Shown here one piece after another: positions 25,374 through 33,747 of a stretch of DNA of 52,214 nt. The translations under genes were made by a program, and so were the position numbers. How positions within the stretch are numbered: the first letter of the stretch is position 1; each line of letters starts with the position of its first letter. The notes under the pieces were generated by a model, which was given only the letters and a program-made list of their open reading frames with translations, searched no databases and was not told where the DNA came from. Source of the DNA: Caryophanales bacterium UBA7057 (lineage in GTDB: Bacteria > Bacillota_I > Bacilli_A > RF39 > UBA660); the NCBI GenBank assembly GCA_002493865.1, contig DLAC01000001.1:1330-53543 (forward strand), written 5' to 3'.

Positions 25374-26152
25374 CTTGGATACCCCACAAACATGCATCCT
25401 TTCGTTACGACGCCACCGATTCCTTCCGATCCATAACGAGTTTTTTCAAGTAAGGGAACCAAATCAATCGTTTGATTCCGATCAGATAAGGCAATTCCAC
25501 TCGCAATGATTGCAGGATCTAAGGCATGAATATTAATTCGTTTGGGACTAGAAGCAAATGTAGCCCCTGACTTAATTAACTCTTCATAATTACTTTGACA
25601 AGCTCCTGCGATAATAATTAACTTATCCTGGTCCTTCTCATAATGCCTTGCCCGTTTTACTGCTTCAATAAAGTTTCTTGTATTCTTATAACTGTCCACA
25701 TTCTCAATAGTCCCTTTTCTTTTATAATAGGCATCATGCCCAGTGATTACTAAAATATCAGGAGTTAACTTCCTTAGATAATCTTCAATTTGGCTTGAAA
25801 TATCCTCTTCATGTAAGCAGACTCCATAAGACATAATATTTAACTTTTTATATAGATTTAAGCATCTTTTTAAATATTCTTCATCTCCATCAATATGAAG
25901 AACTTTTCCAGGAAGATAAAAGAATTCACTGCGATCTAGCGACAAACTTTGATCCATTCGTTCATAAATTTTCTCGTCATCTTCTATTTTTTTATCTTCT
26001 ACCTTTTTCAAATCTGTTAATTGACTATCTGCATATAATCTCATATTAATTCCTTTTAAATAAGCAATTTCTCCAGAAATATCAGTAATTCGAAAGAAAA
26101 CATCGTTATGATAGGAGTTCCTAGTAACAATGTCTCCAATATTAAAAAGCAT
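25370..26152 (-). CDS. yabG: Sporulation-specific protease YabG
   Basis: 260 residues. The peptidase U57/YabG family is clear: GKVLHIDGDEEYLKRCL, PDILVITGHDAYY, TRNFIEAVKRARHYEKD, IIAGACQSNYEELI, FASSPKRINIHALDPA and the C-terminal GIGGVVTKGCMFVGYP. YabG is a cysteine protease that processes spore coat and, in clostridia, germination proteins. It lies 26 nt after rsmA and overlaps veg by 4 bp, matching the rsmA-yabG-veg order. It is among the best evidence here for spore formation. Confidence 0.95.
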   Translation of the reverse strand: MLFNIGDIVTRNSYHNDVFFRITDISGEIAYLKGINMRLYADSQLTDLKKVEDKKIEDDEKIYERMDQSLSLDRSEFFYLPGKVLHIDGDEEYLKRCLNLYKKLNIMSYGVCLHEEDISSQIEDYLRKLTPDILVITGHDAYYKRKGTIENVDSYKNTRNFIEAVKRARHYEKDQDKLIIIAGACQSNYEELIKSGATFASSPKRINIHALDPAIIASGIALSDRNQTIDLVPLLEKTRYGSEGIGGVVTKGCMFVGYPR

Positions 26153-26178
26153 ATCATCACCCTCTAAATGATATGCTT

Positions 26179-26973
26179 TTACTTACTTAATATATTACTA
26201 ATTTCTACAAATACCTCTAGCGGAAGTTCTTCCGCCCGCGTGGTTAATTGATAATTAAATTTACTTAAAACCGTTTCAATTAAAGAAAGATCATAACCCT
26301 TCAAATTATTTTTTAAATTTTTTCTTTTATATTGAAAACTATCTCGTACTATTTTTGAAAATAAACAAAAATCGTTAACCGGTAAAAGTTCCTTTTTTCT
26401 AGTTAAAGATAGAATAACACTATCTACATTAGGCTTTGGTACAAAACAGTTTCTACTAACTACAAACAATTGATTCATTTCAAAATAGTAGTTTAAGAAC
26501 ACTGTAATAGACCCATAATTTCTACTTTTGGGTTTCGCACAAAAACGTTCCCCCACTTCTTTTTGAACCATAATTACAATTTTATCAACGATAATTCCAG
26601 ACTCGATAATTTTCATTAAAATAGGTGTTGTAATATAGTATGGGAGATTGGCTATCACATATAAATGTTTATATTGATAATTTTCTAAATCTTGTTTGAT
26701 ATCTCTCGTTAGAAAGTCATCATAAATAATTTTGATATTAGAATAGGGCATTAGATTTTGAACCAAAATTTCTTCTAAAGAAGTATCTATTTCATAAGCT
26801 AATACTTCTTTACTAGCAATCGCAAGTTGCTTCGTAAGAGCTCCTGCACCAGGACCAACTTCAATGACCAAAGTATCCTCTGGTATCTGGCTATAAGATA
26901 CAATTTTACTAGGAATTGTATCATCTTTTAAAAAATTTTGTCCATACTTTTTTTTAAATTGAAATTGTTCCAT
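26179..26973 (-). CDS. rsmA: 16S rRNA A1518/A1519 dimethyltransferase
   Basis: 264 residues with the family opening KKYGQNFLKD, SAM motif I VIEVGPGAGALT, and catalytic NLPYYITTPI. It makes the four N6-methyl groups on two adjacent adenines near the 3' end of 16S rRNA. Bacillus has rnmV just before it; here a signal peptidase gene lies in that position. A TTGTTC/TATAGT promoter precedes it, and yabG and veg follow. Confidence 0.97.
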   Translation of the reverse strand: MEQFQFKKKYGQNFLKDDTIPSKIVSYSQIPEDTLVIEVGPGAGALTKQLAIASKEVLAYEIDTSLEEILVQNLMPYSNIKIIYDDFLTRDIKQDLENYQYKHLYVIANLPYYITTPILMKIIESGIIVDKIVIMVQKEVGERFCAKPKSRNYGSITVFLNYYFEMNQLFVVSRNCFVPKPNVDSVILSLTRKKELLPVNDFCLFSKIVRDSFQYKRKNLKNNLKGYDLSLIETVLSKFNYQLTTRAEELPLEVFVEISNILSK

Positions 26974-26992
26974 AAGTTCCTCCAGTTCCCAT

Positions 26993-27021
26993 ACTATAAC
27001 ATACTTTTAATAAATGAACAA
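26993..27021 (-). promoter_or_regulatory. Promoter of rsmA
   Basis: TTGTTC (27016-27021), 17 nt, TATAGT (26993-26998) on the minus strand, then GGAGG and the start. Confidence 0.62.
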
Positions 27022-27023
27022 AT

Positions 27024-27956
27024 TTAAATGACTTCGATATCATCATCATCCGCTGATTTTTTTTGTTTTGGTTCCGTATGTTGGGTAGTTAGTGGTTCTA
27101 GATCTAAAAGTTCAGTATCCTCATCCATGAACTCGGTATCAGAGGATGGATTTTCTTTGATTGGTGGTGGAGAAGTTTTCGGAGGTGTAGAATTTACAGG
27201 ACTTGGAGATGGTACAATCGGTGGTGACTGTACTTGTACAGGTGCGGTTTGAGTGATTGTTGGTGAAGAAACAGTAGCTGGAGATACAGTTGATACTGAC
27301 TCTACATTTTCTACGTTTTGTAAAGATGAAGATACGCTATCTGGTTCTAAAACTTCCACTTGATTTTCCTTCTGTTCCTGTAATCTTTCCTTCCGTCGAT
27401 GAATGAATCTCCATATTTCTAAAAACAGCGACGCAGCAATTGGTAATACAACGGAAATCAAAAATCCAATTTTACTAGTAACAAAAGTTCTAACATAGCC
27501 AAGCATTGGAATTCTAAAAAGCACTTTTCCAATGACTTCACTTTGACGAATAATTGCTTTATCCTCTTTATTATTATTATCACCTTTCGTTCGATAGGCT
27601 TTTTCACCATTTTCGGTTTTAAGAATTCCAACTACACGGTGCGTAATTGGTACTCCATGGGTATCTATTTCCTTAGATAAAAACGTAATGATATCATACA
27701 TACCAATTTTATTTTGTGATACACGTGCAGTAATCACTGCATCATACACATTAATATTTGGTACCATACTGGGACTAATAATTACATAAGCACTAAAAAG
27801 AGGCGCCCTTGATTCATGATTTTTTAGCGCAACAACTCGATCCCCAATTGTAATCACTACCATAGAAACTACAACTACTAAAATCATCAATAGTGCATAC
27901 AGGACCATAGAAGATAAATAATGTAAGAGTTTTTTTATTTTCTTCACTAGTGACAC
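27024..27956 (-). CDS. SipW-like signal peptidase I with proline-rich tail
   Basis: 310 residues. An N-terminal membrane helix (15-37) is followed by the catalytic serine in ISPSM (about residue 63), and THRVVG supplies a His in place of the bacterial catalytic Lys, so this is the ER/SipW-type Ser-His peptidase. A second helix lies near 160-185. The last ~120 residues are a low-complexity Ser/Pro/Thr/Val tail ending in acidic residues, beyond the usual SipW length. SipW matures matrix and spore-associated proteins in Bacillus; no substrate gene is next to it. The long tail topology is unclear. Confidence 0.88.
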   Translation of the reverse strand: MSLVKKIKKLLHYLSSMVLYALLMILVVVVSMVVITIGDRVVALKNHESRAPLFSAYVIISPSMVPNINVYDAVITARVSQNKIGMYDIITFLSKEIDTHGVPITHRVVGILKTENGEKAYRTKGDNNNKEDKAIIRQSEVIGKVLFRIPMLGYVRTFVTSKIGFLISVVLPIAASLFLEIWRFIHRRKERLQEQKENQVEVLEPDSVSSSLQNVENVESVSTVSPATVSSPTITQTAPVQVQSPPIVPSPSPVNSTPPKTSPPPIKENPSSDTEFMDEDTELLDLEPLTTQHTEPKQKKSADDDDIEVI

Positions 27957-28004
27957 CTCTTTTTATTTTCTATTTCAATCATACCATAATGAAAAAAGAA
28001 ATTC

Positions 28005-28030
28005 CATAAAAAAAAGAGCAAACGCCCTTT
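28005..28030 (-). terminator. Terminator of the 3D-domain gene
   Basis: On the minus strand AAAGGGC/GCTCTTT (one G-U) with loop GTTT, then eight U residues; it starts at the stop codon. Confidence 0.75.
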
Positions 28031-28617
28031 TACCAACCCCATCTAAGAATTTCGTAATGAACGCTTTGTTGTCTTCCAATGGTATTCATATTATCTGTTT
28101 CTGGTACTAAAAAATCTAAAAGTGTACCTTTAATAGCTCCCCCACGATCTAATACAATTCCAATGATTGGATCTCCAGAAAATGATACATTTGAAAATTG
28201 AACAATAGTTCCACAAGGGATAGAAGAATCAGCTGCTAAAATTCGCACCGTTCCATAAGTCGAATCACTAAAATATATATTTCCATTACGAACATCTTGT
28301 CTTGGTGGGCAACTTACTTTTCCACTACATCCAACACAATTTGCTTTATACGCAGTCATTTGTCCAGTAAACGAAATCGGAGTGGTTGGTCCGTATTTTT
28401 TAATCTCCTCAATAGAAGATACTGCCATTACATCCAATTTTTTATCTTGGTTGTTATATTTACTAACGATATGAATCGCTTCTACTGACTTAACTCCATT
28501 CATATTAGAAACTGTATTTGTGCTCTTTGAGTTTCCACTTGCTATTAAGAAAAGAGAAACAAAACAAGTAGTTACCAGCATCATACGATACATCATTGCT
28601 TTATAAAACTTTTTCAT
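28030..28617 (-). CDS. Secreted 3D-domain cell-wall protein (YabE/RpfB group)
   Basis: 195 residues. A signal peptide or N-terminal anchor (about 8-28) precedes a short spacer and a C-terminal 3D domain: SFTGQMTAYKANC, TVRILAADSSIPCGTIVQF, GIVLDRGGAIKGTLLDFLV. The three Asp of the name fall in AADSS, LDRGG and LDFLV. The domain has a double-psi barrel related to lytic transglycosylases of the MltA/Sps type. Bacillus YabE (about 437 aa) adds DUF348 and G5 domains, absent here. The tatD - 3D - rsmA position is conserved. Confidence 0.87.
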   Translation of the reverse strand: MKKFYKAMMYRMMLVTTCFVSLFLIASGNSKSTNTVSNMNGVKSVEAIHIVSKYNNQDKKLDVMAVSSIEEIKKYGPTTPISFTGQMTAYKANCVGCSGKVSCPPRQDVRNGNIYFSDSTYGTVRILAADSSIPCGTIVQFSNVSFSGDPIIGIVLDRGGAIKGTLLDFLVPETDNMNTIGRQQSVHYEILRWGW

Positions 28618-28658
28618 ATTCCACCCGTTACCCTATCCTTACTCTTTGTATTGTATTC

Positions 28659-28687
28659 ACTATAACACATTTAATTGGTCAAGTCAA
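28659..28687 (-). promoter_or_regulatory. Promoter of the 3D-domain gene
   Basis: TTGACT (28682-28687), 17 nt, TATAGT (28659-28664) on the minus strand; the -35 lies inside the end of tatD. Confidence 0.65.
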
Positions 28688-29432
28688 ATAATTGCATTGC
28701 ATTTTTTGTAGTAACGGTTCCTACTTCCTCTATAGATATCCCCTTTAAATCTGCAATTTTCTTTGCAATATAAGGGATATTCTTAGATTCATTAGTAGTT
28801 CCTCGAACAGGTTCTGGAGCTAAATAAGGACTATCAGTTTCTAATAAAAGACTTGTTAACGGAAGTTGTTCTACGACACTTCCAAGCTTACTGTTTTTGA
28901 ATGTTAAAACACCACCAATTCCTAAATAATAACCTAAATCAATAAATTTTTTTGCCATTTCTAGGCTTCCACTGAAACAATGAATTACTCCTTTTACCCC
29001 TTTAAATTCTTTTAGAATCTCATAAGTTTCATTCATGGCATCTCGACTATGAATCACAACAGGAAGATGAAGTTTTTCTGCAAGTTCTAATTGTTTTCTA
29101 AATACTTCTCTTTGGGTTTCTTTATTGTCTTTTTCCCAGTAATAGTCTAAACCAATCTCCCCAATTGCTACAATTTTAGGATTTTTCTGAATTGTTTCTT
29201 CTAAAATCTCATAATCTTTATCCACAATTTTGTTACTAATTTCTGGATGATATCCAACACAAGCATATAAATTTTTATATTTATCAACAAATTCTGTGGA
29301 TAAAAGAAGATCTTCTTTTTCACAAAAAGAGGCGATGAGGTACTTAACTCCCGCTTGTTTTGCGTTTTCAACGAATAAATCAGGAGAAGTCCCAAAATCA
29401 TTACCAATATGAGTATGTGTATCTATAAACAT
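28671..29432 (-). CDS. tatD: TatD-family metal-dependent DNase
   Basis: 253 residues. Metal-binding and family motifs: FIDTHTHIG at the N-terminus, AIGEIGLDYYW, PVVIHSRDA, GVIHCFSGS and LLETDSPYLAPEP. TatD proteins are 3'-exonucleases that may act in DNA repair or RNA quality control. It sits between metG and rsmA as in Bacillus (yabD), but a hydrolase gene and an unknown gene are inserted between it and metG. It has an extended -10 promoter within the repeat unit at 29430-29495. Confidence 0.95.
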   Translation of the reverse strand: MFIDTHTHIGNDFGTSPDLFVENAKQAGVKYLIASFCEKEDLLLSTEFVDKYKNLYACVGYHPEISNKIVDKDYEILEETIQKNPKIVAIGEIGLDYYWEKDNKETQREVFRKQLELAEKLHLPVVIHSRDAMNETYEILKEFKGVKGVIHCFSGSLEMAKKFIDLGYYLGIGGVLTFKNSKLGSVVEQLPLTSLLLETDSPYLAPEPVRGTTNESKNIPYIAKKIADLKGISIEEVGTVTTKNAMQLFDLTN

Positions 29433-29495
29433 AAATATCGCTCCATTTCATACTCATTATAGCACAAAAAAGATAGTCCTTATTTCGAACTATCC
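29430..29495 (-). repeat. Intergenic terminator-promoter unit, copy 1
   Basis: 66 bp that aligns without gaps to 30384-30449 at about 55 of 66 positions. In transcription order it holds a hairpin terminator (GGATAGT/ACTATCT with a U run; 29466-29495), an extended -10 (TGCTATAAT; 29456-29461) and the region before the tatD start codon. Confidence 0.65.
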
Positions 29496-29519
29496 ATTTT
29501 GTCAAATATGAAAACATTC

Positions 29520-30386
29520 TTAATTCATCTTCAGTTTCTTGACCCAATCATTTATTAGATTTCCAATTTCTGTTTCCTTGTTTCTATAAGTATGCCCTGT
29601 ACCCTCTATAATCTCATATTGAAAATCAGGACAATGGGTGGCTTTTTCTTTTAGTAAATCTAAATGTAGATAATGATCCTTTTCATTAGAGCCAGAAAAA
29701 GTGAGAATCGGTACGTCGATTGTTTCAAATTGTTCCCAATGTTCTGGATTAGCAATTACAGGTAAATTATTAAGAAGAGAACCATCATGATACCAATTAT
29801 AATAAGTTCCTGAGCTCATATACATATAATCTTCAATCATTTTATGAAGTAACTTTTCTGGTTCATTATGATCTATATTTTCTTTGGCTTCCTGAAGTAA
29901 TTCTTGATATTCATCTGATTGTATAGATAAATGTGAGCCAACCATGTCAGGAGCACTCGCTAGTACCATTCCTAAAATATCTGGGTGCTTTTTATAATAA
30001 TAGTAAATTACTTTGTTACATCCATAACTGTGACCTAACAAAATGATCTTTTTGTATCCCCTATTTTTAGCTGTTTCTATCGCTAAATCTATATCATAAA
30101 TGCATTCTTCAAATATTTCATACATACAGCCATATCTTTTTGTGGATCCATCTTTCATGACAATATCATTTTCAATGGAATGGCCTCGATTATGTTCATA
30201 AATAAAACCAATATTTTCTTTCGATAATAATTTACCCCATACCGTAGCAAAATAATTATCAATGATTGTTCCACATGTTCCATGAATACAAATGACACAT
30301 ATATCTTTTTCATTACTCTCAAAATGTACCATAGGTAATTTTAATCCATCGGTAGTATAAACATTACTAATAAATTCAATATCCAT
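29520..30386 (-). CDS. Alpha/beta hydrolase
   Basis: 288 residues. The nucleophile elbow is GHSYG; HGTCGT near residue 35 gives the oxyanion-hole region; a late Asp follows VPILTFSGSNEKD and the His is in EGTGHTY. The whole looks like serine aminopeptidase/S33-type or carboxylesterase-like hydrolases. There is no signal peptide, so it is cytosolic; the substrate is unknown. Near-identical terminator-promoter units border the gene, and it interrupts the otherwise conserved metG-tatD order, so it was probably added by duplication or insertion. Confidence 0.87.
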   Translation of the reverse strand: MDIEFISNVYTTDGLKLPMVHFESNEKDICVICIHGTCGTIIDNYFATVWGKLLSKENIGFIYEHNRGHSIENDIVMKDGSTKRYGCMYEIFEECIYDIDLAIETAKNRGYKKIILLGHSYGCNKVIYYYYKKHPDILGMVLASAPDMVGSHLSIQSDEYQELLQEAKENIDHNEPEKLLHKMIEDYMYMSSGTYYNWYHDGSLLNNLPVIANPEHWEQFETIDVPILTFSGSNEKDHYLHLDLLKEKATHCPDFQYEIIEGTGHTYRNKETEIGNLINDWVKKLKMN

Positions 30387-30449
30387 AAATATCCCTCAAT
30401 TCCACTTCCATTATAACACAAAAAGGATAGCCCTTATTTGGAACTATCC
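30384..30449 (-). repeat. Intergenic terminator-promoter unit, copy 2
   Basis: 66 bp; the partner of 29430-29495. In transcription order it carries a terminator for the 137-aa gene (GGATAG...CTATCC, U run; 30420-30449) and then a TGTTATAAT promoter element (30410-30415) before the hydrolase start. Confidence 0.65.
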
Positions 30450-30847
30450 GAAATTGTTTTCTGCTTTCTATATATAATAGCAGGAGTCGTTAAATTAAAA
30501 CGGTTAAAGGTATAAAATCCATTTTGCCAAATACATAAATTTTCAATATGATAATAACCATAAGAATTCCCTTCTCCCATGACGAAATTAGGAGGATAAA
30601 TATCTATAAATTCCTGAACATGTGCCCCATTTTCATAGTATGGTTTCCCCATTTCTTGAAGCATCACTTTCTTCACTGCATATAACGTATATTTTTCTTT
30701 TAATGACTCAATCGTTTGAATCAGTCGATGAAATGGGTTCTTATTCTTAAGTCCTAAATCAACTTCTTCCATTGTGAGAATTCTGTCACTATAAACATCC
30801 TCTAATTCATCAATTCCTACCATTGTAAATTCTTCTTCTTTTTTCAT
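30434..30847 (-). CDS. Hypothetical 137-aa protein
   Basis: The start at 30847 has GGGGG about 6 nt upstream; another ATG at 30865 overlaps the metG stop but lacks a good site. The protein is mixed alpha/beta, acidic at the N-terminus, with aromatic-rich middle segments (SYGYYHIENLCIWQNGFYTF). No signal peptide or membrane helix. It directly follows metG and is probably the last gene of the Met T-box operon. Family not recognised. Confidence 0.7.
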   Translation of the reverse strand: MKKEEEFTMVGIDELEDVYSDRILTMEEVDLGLKNKNPFHRLIQTIESLKEKYTLYAVKKVMLQEMGKPYYENGAHVQEFIDIYPPNFVMGEGNSYGYYHIENLCIWQNGFYTFNRFNLTTPAIIYRKQKTISDSSK

Positions 30848-30861
30848 AAACATCCCCCGAA

Positions 30862-32403
30862 TCATTTATTTTCTAATTCTTTGAGTTTCTTTTCTTTATC
30901 AATTCTCATAAATAAAGCTTCTGCATTTAAAGATTCATAGGTATTATCTTCTAAGTATATTGTATCTTTCTTACTATTATTGATTTGTGTTTGAATCTTC
31001 TCACTAGTCTCCGGTAAATAAGGACTTAAGAAAATTCCACAAACACGAATAGATTCTAATAAGTTATACAACACTGTCATTAGACGATTCTTTCTATCTC
31101 CTTCTTTTGCTAAAACCCAAGGTTCTGTTTCATCGATATATTTGTTACTACGACGAAGAACTTCAAATATTTCATCAAGTGCTGCTCCAATTTCAAGACG
31201 CGCCATTTTTTCTTCCACACGATCTTCAAGTGAATTAATTGCATCAATTAATTCTTGATCCATAGACTCTATTACCTTCTTATTCGAAATTGGCTCATCA
31301 AAATATTTATTTACCATAGAAATCGTACGATTTACTAAGTTTCCTAAGATATTTGCTAAATCTCCATTGATTCTTTCAATCAGTAAGTCATAAGTTAACG
31401 TTCCATCATTCGCAAAAGGAATTTCATGAAGTACATAGTAACGAACTGCATCAACACCAAACTCCTCGACTAAATCATCCGCATAGATTACATTTCCTTT
31501 AGATTTACTCATTTTTCCATCTCCAACCAGTAGCCAAGGGTGTCCAAATACTTGTTTTGGAAGTGGTAAATCCAAGCTCATTAAGAAACAAGGCCAATAA
31601 ATGGTATGAAAGCGAATAATATCTTTTCCAATTAGATGAAGATCAGCTGGCCAATTTTTATAGAACTCTTCACTAGAACCATCAGGATCATATCCGATAT
31701 TCGTAATATAGTTCGTTAAAGCATCCAACCATACATAAACAACATGCTTTGGATCAAAATCAACAGGAATTCCCCAATCAAAGGAAGTTCTAGAAACACA
31801 TAAGTCTTGAAGTCCTGGTTTTAAGAAGTTATTAATCATCTCATTCTTTCTAGACTCTGGTTGAATAAATTCTGGATGATCCTCAATATATTGAATCAAT
31901 CGGTCCTGATACTTAGAAAGTTTAAAAAAGTATGCTTCTTCACTTTTTGGTTGCACTTCTCTGCCACAATCTGGACACTTTCCATCCACTAACTGACTTT
32001 CTGTAAAGAAAGATTCACAAGGAGTACAATAAAGTCCTTCATATTTTCCTAAGTAAATATCCCCTTGATCATACATTTTCTTAAATATTTTTTGAACAAT
32101 TTTTTCATGATGTTCATCTGTCGTACGAACAAATCGGTCATAACTTGTATTCATAACATCCCAAATTCTTTGAATTTCCCCTGCAACCTCATCCACAAAT
32201 TGCTTTGGAGAAATCCCTTTTTCATTTGCCTTAATCTGAATTTTTTCTCCATGCTCATCCGTACCTGTTTGAAAATATACATCAAAGCCTTTTAATCTTT
32301 TATAACGCGCAATCGCATCTGCTAAAACAATCTCATAGGTATTACCGATATGAGGTTTCCCTGATGTGTAAGCAATTGCTGTTGTAATATAATATTTTTC
32401 CAT
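30862..32403 (-). CDS. metG: Methionine-tRNA ligase
   Basis: 513 residues. Class I signatures: HIGN (18-21) and KMSKSKGN (about 297-304). A zinc knuckle CTPC...CPDC is present in the connective domain. It ends after the helical anticodon-binding domain and lacks the C-terminal tRNA-binding/dimer domain found in many bacterial MetRS of about 650 aa, so it is probably monomeric. It lies third in an operon led by a T-box with an apparent AUG specifier, which would turn on expression when tRNA-Met is uncharged. Confidence 0.97.
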   Translation of the reverse strand: MEKYYITTAIAYTSGKPHIGNTYEIVLADAIARYKRLKGFDVYFQTGTDEHGEKIQIKANEKGISPKQFVDEVAGEIQRIWDVMNTSYDRFVRTTDEHHEKIVQKIFKKMYDQGDIYLGKYEGLYCTPCESFFTESQLVDGKCPDCGREVQPKSEEAYFFKLSKYQDRLIQYIEDHPEFIQPESRKNEMINNFLKPGLQDLCVSRTSFDWGIPVDFDPKHVVYVWLDALTNYITNIGYDPDGSSEEFYKNWPADLHLIGKDIIRFHTIYWPCFLMSLDLPLPKQVFGHPWLLVGDGKMSKSKGNVIYADDLVEEFGVDAVRYYVLHEIPFANDGTLTYDLLIERINGDLANILGNLVNRTISMVNKYFDEPISNKKVIESMDQELIDAINSLEDRVEEKMARLEIGAALDEIFEVLRRSNKYIDETEPWVLAKEGDRKNRLMTVLYNLLESIRVCGIFLSPYLPETSEKIQTQINNSKKDTIYLEDNTYESLNAEALFMRIDKEKKLKELENK

Positions 32404-32427
32404 AATTTTTCCTCTTTTCTCTCTTTT

Positions 32428-32913
32428 TTAATTGCTAGAATCCGTAGACCCAAGTCCACCAATTCTTTCGTTTTGAATTTCTTCTTCATTATCTACTGTT
32501 AAGAATTTAGTAAATATTGCTTGACAAATTTTATCTCCTGCATGAACGACATAATCTTCTTCTCCATGATTCTGAAGCCTGATCCAAGCATGTCCTTCAT
32601 TGGTAGGATTGTCACAGTAATCTGCTTCAAATACTCCAACTTGGTTGCACATTCGGACATTATACTTAAAACCCTGACTGCTACGGACTAACAAAAACAT
32701 GACATCTCCTGAATTCATATGAATTTTTACGCCTAAAGGAATTTTTTTGGTTTCACCCGGTTTTAAAGTAAAATCAAAGATTGCTTCGAAGTCATAGCCA
32801 GCAGCTTCCTTTGTACTCCTTCTAGGAATAGAATATGCATCATATAGTTTTTTATCCTCACATACGTCCTTTTTAAATTGTTCAAAACTAATTTTTTCAA
32901 AATATCTTGCCAT
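32428..32913 (-). CDS. dut: dUTP diphosphatase (trimeric dUTPase)
   Basis: 161 residues. Trimeric dUTPase motifs: AAGYDFEA (motif 1), RSSQGFKYNV (motif 2), NQVGVFEADY (motif 3), HAGDKICQAIF (motif 4) and the Gly-rich ERIGGLGSTD (motif 5). Motif 3 has F-E in place of the usual I-D (GVIDxDY in most enzymes), a small deviation. It hydrolyses dUTP to dUMP, keeping uracil out of DNA. Co-transcription with metG under a Met T-box is unusual. Confidence 0.93.
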   Translation of the reverse strand: MARYFEKISFEQFKKDVCEDKKLYDAYSIPRRSTKEAAGYDFEAIFDFTLKPGETKKIPLGVKIHMNSGDVMFLLVRSSQGFKYNVRMCNQVGVFEADYCDNPTNEGHAWIRLQNHGEEDYVVHAGDKICQAIFTKFLTVDNEEEIQNERIGGLGSTDSSN

Positions 32914-32935
32914 ACGAACTACCTCTCTTTTTTTA

Positions 32936-33403
32936 TTATCTTTTTATTACTTTCTGTGCACCACCCTGGATAACGATAAAATTTTTTCTATTGATAAATC
33001 TACGAACTTTTTGGATGTAATCTCCATTATAGTAAGTTAAGAATATCCTTCTAGGTTGCTCCCGAACATCAAGAAAAGCTTGACCACTACTAGTAATAGT
33101 GGAATGAGTCTCTACCTCATAGGTTTCCTCTCCCTCATTGATTGCTAAAATATGTAATGGTATTCCTAATTCATTTGCCACTTTTCTTTTTTGATGTGCA
33201 TTATTTTGTAATTGTTCTTTCTGTTTTTGTGTGAATGGGGAACAGTAGTTACCATTACAAATAATAGATAGCCTATCACTTTCTAGACTTGCTAATTTTG
33301 GATAATATCTTCTTACATAATCACAAATCGAGATATCATTCCCATCTCTATATGGAAGAAATATACCTGATTCTATCATTGGAATTACATAATATTTTTT
33401 CAT
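32936..33403 (-). CDS. Hypothetical 155-aa protein, first gene of T-box operon
   Basis: The start at 33403 follows GGGGG with a 6-nt gap; upstream in-frame codons fall in the T-box leader. The protein is basic and mixed alpha/beta (RRIFLTYYNGDYIQKVRRFI near the C-terminus), with two Cys close together. No signal peptide, membrane helix or family recognised. It leads the dut-metG operon, so it is expected to respond to methionyl-tRNA supply; a link to methionine or translation is inference only. Confidence 0.72.
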   Translation of the reverse strand: MKKYYVIPMIESGIFLPYRDGNDISICDYVRRYYPKLASLESDRLSIICNGNYCSPFTQKQKEQLQNNAHQKRKVANELGIPLHILAINEGEETYEVETHSTITSSGQAFLDVREQPRRIFLTYYNGDYIQKVRRFINRKNFIVIQGGAQKVIKR

Positions 33404-33419
33404 AATTTTCCCCCTAGAA

Positions 33420-33642
33420 TAAAAAAACGATCTTTCTTCCATAAGGACGAAAAATCGCGGTACCACCTTAATTGATAAATATAGAATTTATCCACTTGAT
33501 TCCTTAACGCGGAAATTTCGTATAAACCTACATATCGATTTATCTGTTCTGGAACCATCTATTATAATCTTTCTATATCTCTTTCACCAAACGAGACTCT
33601 CTTAAATAGAAATCATATAACTCTTTCCTTCATAACATTTGC
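33420..33642 (-). promoter_or_regulatory. T-box riboswitch, probably tRNA-Met-specific
   Basis: The 223-nt minus-strand leader has the invariant T-box AAGGTGGTACCGCG (33454-33467), able to form the antiterminator with downstream TCCTT, and a competing terminator CGATTTTTC/GAAAGATCG followed by seven U residues (33420-33450). Stem I shows the AGAGAG region and a GGTGAAAG apical sequence. AGATGGTTCC after stem I suggests an AUG specifier, consistent with metG downstream. Binding of uncharged tRNA-Met should favour readthrough. Confidence 0.9.
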
Positions 33643-33648
33643 GACTTT

Positions 33649-33677
33649 ATTATAACACACTGAATTTTAAATGTAAA
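33649..33677 (-). promoter_or_regulatory. Promoter of the T-box operon
   Basis: TTTACA (33672-33677), 17 nt, TATAAT (33649-33654) on the minus strand. Confidence 0.8.
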
Positions 33678-33690
33678 CTGATTAATTTCC

Positions 33691-33719
33691 TAGACAAAGT
33701 AACAGGTTTGTGATAAAAT
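33691..33719 (+). promoter_or_regulatory. Divergent promoter of the phospholipase-like gene
   Basis: TAGACA (33691-33696), 17 nt, TAAAAT (33714-33719), then GGGGG and the ATG. The -35 elements of the two divergent promoters are only 13 bp apart. Confidence 0.7.
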
Positions 33720-33747
33720 ATAAAACCGAAAAAAGGGGGATTTAAAA

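Noticed and set aside
33576..33592. GGTGAAAG in the T-box leader as another copy of the tandem operator
   Set aside because: It is a single copy and a normal part of T-box stem I.
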